Part shown: positions 6,326 through 8,571 of the stretch, one piece after another
How the letters are laid out: every line of letters starts with the position of its first letter
How positions within the stretch are numbered: the stretch's first letter is position 1
Assembly: GCA_027318915.1 (NCBI GenBank)
Contig: DAHVOH010000107.1
Location: 1-8,571 of the forward strand
From: Clostridiales bacterium
GTDB lineage: Bacteria > Bacillota_E > Sulfobacillia > Sulfobacillales > JAIMBI01
DNA length: 8,571 bases
Reading direction: 5' to 3'
Made by a program: the position numbers and the translations under genes
The notes under the pieces: generated by a model
The model's database searches: none
The model's input: only the letters and a program-made list of their open reading frames with translations
Told to the model about the DNA's origin: nothing

Positions 6326-6337
6326 TAGAAACGTCAA
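6309..6337 (-). promoter_or_regulatory. Promoter of the AHSA1-ArsR operon
   Basis: On the minus strand, -35 TTGACG (complement of 6332-6337, five of six matches) and -10 TACAGT (complement of 6309-6314, four of six) are separated by 17 bases. The -10 lies about 20 bases before the GTG start, giving a very short leader that includes the AGGAGGG ribosome binding site. Confidence 0.65.
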
Positions 6338-6381
6338 GGGATAACGTGCGACGGTGCAGGGGGTGGAACCCGGGAGGTCAG

Positions 6382-6396
6382 GACGGGTCACCCGTC
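6382..6396. repeat. Short palindrome GACGGGT-C-ACCCGTC
   Basis: Two perfect 7-base arms surround a single central base. It lies upstream of the AHSA1-ArsR promoter, in a stretch (6346-6520) with no recognisable gene. Its role is unknown; it could be an operator half, a decayed mobile-element end, or chance. Confidence 0.5.
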
Positions 6397-6475
6397 TTGG
6401 AGTCCCGCAGCCTTGTCGAGGGGTCCCGGACGGGGGATTTACCTTCCGATCGCGGACAGCCGAATATGGCCCGGG

Positions 6476-6491
6476 CACCGCTTAAGCGGTG
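6476..6491. repeat. Perfect 16-bp palindrome
   Basis: CACCGCTTAAGCGGTG is its own reverse complement with no central gap. It lies between the AHSA1-ArsR promoter and the end of the IS3 remnant. With no loop it is better suited to binding a symmetric protein dimer than to forming an RNA hairpin. No gene start in good spacing is linked to it. Confidence 0.6.
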
Positions 6492-6520
6492 AGCACGGCG
6501 AGAGCCGCCTCCTGGGACGG

Positions 6521-7316
6521 TCAGTAGCCCTGGGCGCCGTGCAGGCGCTGTCAATTGTCGACGAGCGCGATGTCGTCGAAGAGGGCCGGCCCGCGTCCGC
6601 CTGGGTCCGAACTTGGTTCAGGTAGACGTATGCCTTTTTGCGCAGGGTGTGCCGGGACTCGATCCACACATGATCCCACCCGTGCTCCTGCCGACTCGTG
6701 CTCGGGGGGAGTCATAGCGGGCGAGCCGGGGACTGGGGACGCGTCGGCGGCGTATTGGCTTCCGCAGTCGGAGTGGGGGGGCGCCCCAGCCAGGGGCTGC
6801 TGACGCGCGATCGGGTGGTCCAGCGTCCGCACCAAGGCCTGCGTCATGCGGGCGTCCGCGGCCACGCTCACGATGTGCCGCGTCGCCCGCTCCTCGAGAC
6901 TGGCCAGGTCCCTGCTGCTATTTCATGATCGTCCATGGAAACGCGCCTTGTGACCCGATGCTGGATCCGGACGGGATTGGGGTTGGTGCCACACCTTGCG
7001 CCGATGGCCATGACCGGATGCGCCGCTCCTAACGACAGGCACGATGTGCGACGACGAGGCTCGGTAAATTTTCGGCCGCTGCTCTCCATCGTCGGTGGCG
7101 CCGTAGGCAGTATCGCCCCTCCCGACCGCCTGCGACCGGCCCGCGGTGAATTGCGGCCCCGACACGTTGTCCGCCACCGGGCAAGGGGGTGCCGACTCCG
7201 TGGCGGCCGTGTCGCAGCGCAGCCCCCGGGCTCGCAGCAAGCGTCCAGCCTCAACCGTGCGACGGTCTGCACGGCGATCGGTTCCCCATGCCATTGGGAC
7301 CGGGCCGCGATGTGGG
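6521..7316 (-). pseudogene. IS3-family OrfB transposase remnant, multiply broken
   Basis: Decayed DDE transposase read on the minus strand in several frames. The N-terminal part (about 7316-7083) gives HGEPIAVQTVAR, then LLRARGLRCDT, PVADNV, QFTAGR and GDTAYGATDDGE, resembling 'YG.PRi', 'LRARGLRC', 'LPVAdNlL.R.F' and the first catalytic Asp motif 'DiTYi.T.eG'. After an unmatched stretch (6915-7082) it resumes with DLAS...TRHIVSV, ALVRTLDHPIARQQP and PHSDCGSQYAADA, the second catalytic Asp motif 'HSDRGsQYaS'. It then shifts to another frame: SRQEHGWDHVWIESRHTLRK, with the Glu of 'NapmEsF', and AYVYLNQVRTQAD. It returns to the first frame with ALFDDIALVDN, a TGA at 6551-6553, and QRLHGAQGY before a second stop at 6521. 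It is certainly non-functional. The N-terminal part is the less secure half. Confidence 0.68.
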
Positions 7317-7345
7317 GGCTGCCCTAGCCCGCCTCTTTCAATAAC

Positions 7346-7364
7346 GGGCCGGAGAAACCGGCCC
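7346..7364. repeat. Strong GC hairpin upstream of IS1380 transposase
   Basis: GGGCCGG-AGAAA-CCGGCCC forms a perfect 7-bp stem with a 5-base loop, 25 bases before the IS1380 transposase frame. No T-run follows, so it is not a standard intrinsic terminator. It could be a secondary structure of the element's left end that blocks read-through from outside. Confidence 0.55.
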
Positions 7365-7388
7365 CGGTTCGCGCAAACGGTCCTCCGG

Positions 7389-8571
7389 GTGCGGGATAAT
7401 GGGGTTACTGAGGCTCCATTTATACCCGTCAAGGAGGGCACTTCCTCGGGGCATCGGACCACATCGTTCCCCCGCCTTCAGATCCGTACTGGTGACGACC
7501 GCATTGTGGCTCACGTCGGGGCGCGGGTGTTGGGCGACCTCGCCGACCGGACCGGTTTGACCGCGGATCGCGCGGCGGCATTGAGCGCGCTCACGCAGCG
7601 GGGCGATGACCGGGGTCACGTGCTCATGCAGGTGGCCGTGGCGATTGTCGACGGGGCGACCACGCTGATCGATATCGCGGTTCTCCGCCACCAACCGGCC
7701 CTGTTCGGCGCGGTCGCATCGACCCCGACCGTGTGGCGCACCTGGGAGGCGCTCACGGCGGAGCCGCTCGCGCGCGTCGCCGCCGCCCGCGCGGCGCCCC
7801 GACGGCGCGTATGGGCGGCCGGGCTGGACCCGCAGTTCCACGTCCTCGACATCGACGGCACCTTGGTGACGGCCCACTCCGGCAAGGACGGGGCGGCCCC
7901 CCTACAAGCGCGGCTATGGCTTCTCCCCGCTGGTGGCGACACTCGATGCCACGGGAGAACCGCTGGCGGTGCTGCTGCGGCCGGGCAATGCGGGATCCGG
8001 GACGGCGGTCGACCACATCGCGGTTCTGGACGCCGCGCTCGCCCAACTGCCGGTGGACCCCCACGCCCAGGAGGTCATCGTCCGGACGGACAGCGCCGGC
8101 TGTTCGCACAAGTTCCTGGAGTATTGCGTCCCCACCGGTGCCCGGTTCATCGGGGGCCCGCGCTGACGGAGGACCTGGCGGCCGCCGTCATCGGCCGCCG
8201 CCTGCCCTGGATCCCGGCTGTGACCGCCGACGGTACCGCGGAGCGCGACGTGGGGCAGGTGGCGGAGGTGACGCCCTACGTCGATCCGAGCGGATGGCCG
8301 CCGGACAGCCGCCTTCTGGTCCGCCGCGAAGTCCCGCATCCGGGGGCCCCACTCACCTTCACCGACCTCCACGGGTATCGCTATCAGCTCTGCCTGATCA
8401 GCCTCCCGGACCCGGACATCGCGTTTCTCGAAGCGCTGTACCGCGGGCGAGGTCGGTGTGGGCAAGTCATCCGCGACCTCAAAGCCACCGGCTTGGCCCA
8501 TCTCCCGTCCGCCGATTTCGCCGCCAACTAGGCCTGGCTCACCACGGTGTGCCGGGCGGGCGACCTGCTGG
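7389..8571 (+). pseudogene. IS1380-family transposase, frameshifted (3' end outside window)
   Basis: DDE transposase of the IS1380 family. The N-terminal part reads IVAHVGARVLGDLADRTGL and LRHQPALFGAVASTPTVWR, then the catalytic block HVLDIDGTLVTAHSGKDGA (Asp codons at 7848 and 7854). At the C6 run 7897-7902 the frame changes. YKRGYGFSPLVATLDATGE, LLRPGNAGSGTAVDHIAVL and the second acidic motif VRTDSAG (Asp codon 8089) are read in the shifted frame. At about 8155-8166 the original frame returns with LTEDLAAAVIG, GWPPDSRLLVRREVPHPGA, SLPDPDIAFLEALYRGRGR and DFAAN. A TAG at 8529-8531 then interrupts before AWLTTVCRAGDLL, which continues the family sequence to the window edge. GTG 7389 is only the first in-frame start codon. 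A good AAGGAGGG (7430-7437) further in has no start codon at the right distance, so the original start seems lost. Confidence 0.85.

Noticed and set aside
6935..7327. Plus-strand open frame opposite the IS3 remnant
   Set aside because: It shows no domain, and its complementary strand carries transposase motifs.
7146..7388. N-terminal extension of the IS1380 transposase frame
   Set aside because: The translated sequence does not resemble the family, it crosses the hairpin at 7346-7364, and it overlaps the IS3 remnant on the other strand.
7897..7902. Programmed ribosomal frameshift in the IS1380 transposase at the C6 run
   Set aside because: A second frame change and a nonsense codon further on point to decay, and programmed frameshifting is not the usual mode in the IS1380 family.

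Overview
The window reads as a piece of a G+C-rich bacterial chromosome. An intact housekeeping and respiratory left part (about 1-3935) runs into a right part (about 4169-8571) dominated by broken mobile elements. The Shine-Dalgarno sequences I can see are strong and purine-rich (GGAGGAG before coaA, AGGAGGG before the AHSA1 gene). That fits a high-GC Gram-positive (Bacillota of the Sulfobacillus/Thermaerobacter kind, or an actinobacterium), but this assignment is a weak inference.

Left part, plus strand. The window opens inside an iron-sulfur subunit of a DMSO-reductase-family molybdoenzyme (DmsB-like). It overlaps by one base a DmsC-like membrane anchor, which overlaps by four bases (ATGA) a GT-B type glycosyltransferase. 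The catalytic molybdopterin subunit is presumably upstream, outside the window. After an intergenic stretch with a good sigma70-type promoter and a long, GC-rich, hairpin-rich leader comes coaA (type I pantothenate kinase, first step of coenzyme A synthesis), closed by a convincing Rho-independent terminator at 3882-3935.

Right part. On the minus strand lies a PIN-domain toxin-like gene broken by a frameshift (4169-4608), with no recognisable antitoxin. Next to it, on the plus strand, is an IS21-family IstA remnant with two frameshifts and a truncated 3' end (4756-5485). A 13-bp perfect inverted repeat brackets this remnant. Then comes an intact minus-strand operon: an AHSA1/SRPBCC protein followed by an ArsR-family repressor (5526-6288). 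Its promoter carries an imperfect palindrome overlapping the -10 and the spacer, which suggests autoregulation. Beyond it are two strong short palindromes, a heavily decayed IS3-family OrfB remnant on the minus strand (6521-7316, apparently interrupted) and an IS1380-family transposase pseudogene on the plus strand (7389 to the window end) with two frameshifts and a nonsense codon.

Functionally there are three independent units: a respiratory/membrane redox operon with a coupled glycosyltransferase, the CoA synthesis gene, and a small self-regulated ArsR-AHSA1 unit surviving inside an insertion-sequence graveyard. I found no tRNA, rRNA, CRISPR array or clearly new multi-gene defence system. 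The items most worth a second look are the glycosyltransferase coupled to the dms-like genes, the coaA leader, the AHSA1-ArsR operator and the inverted repeat around the IS21 remnant.
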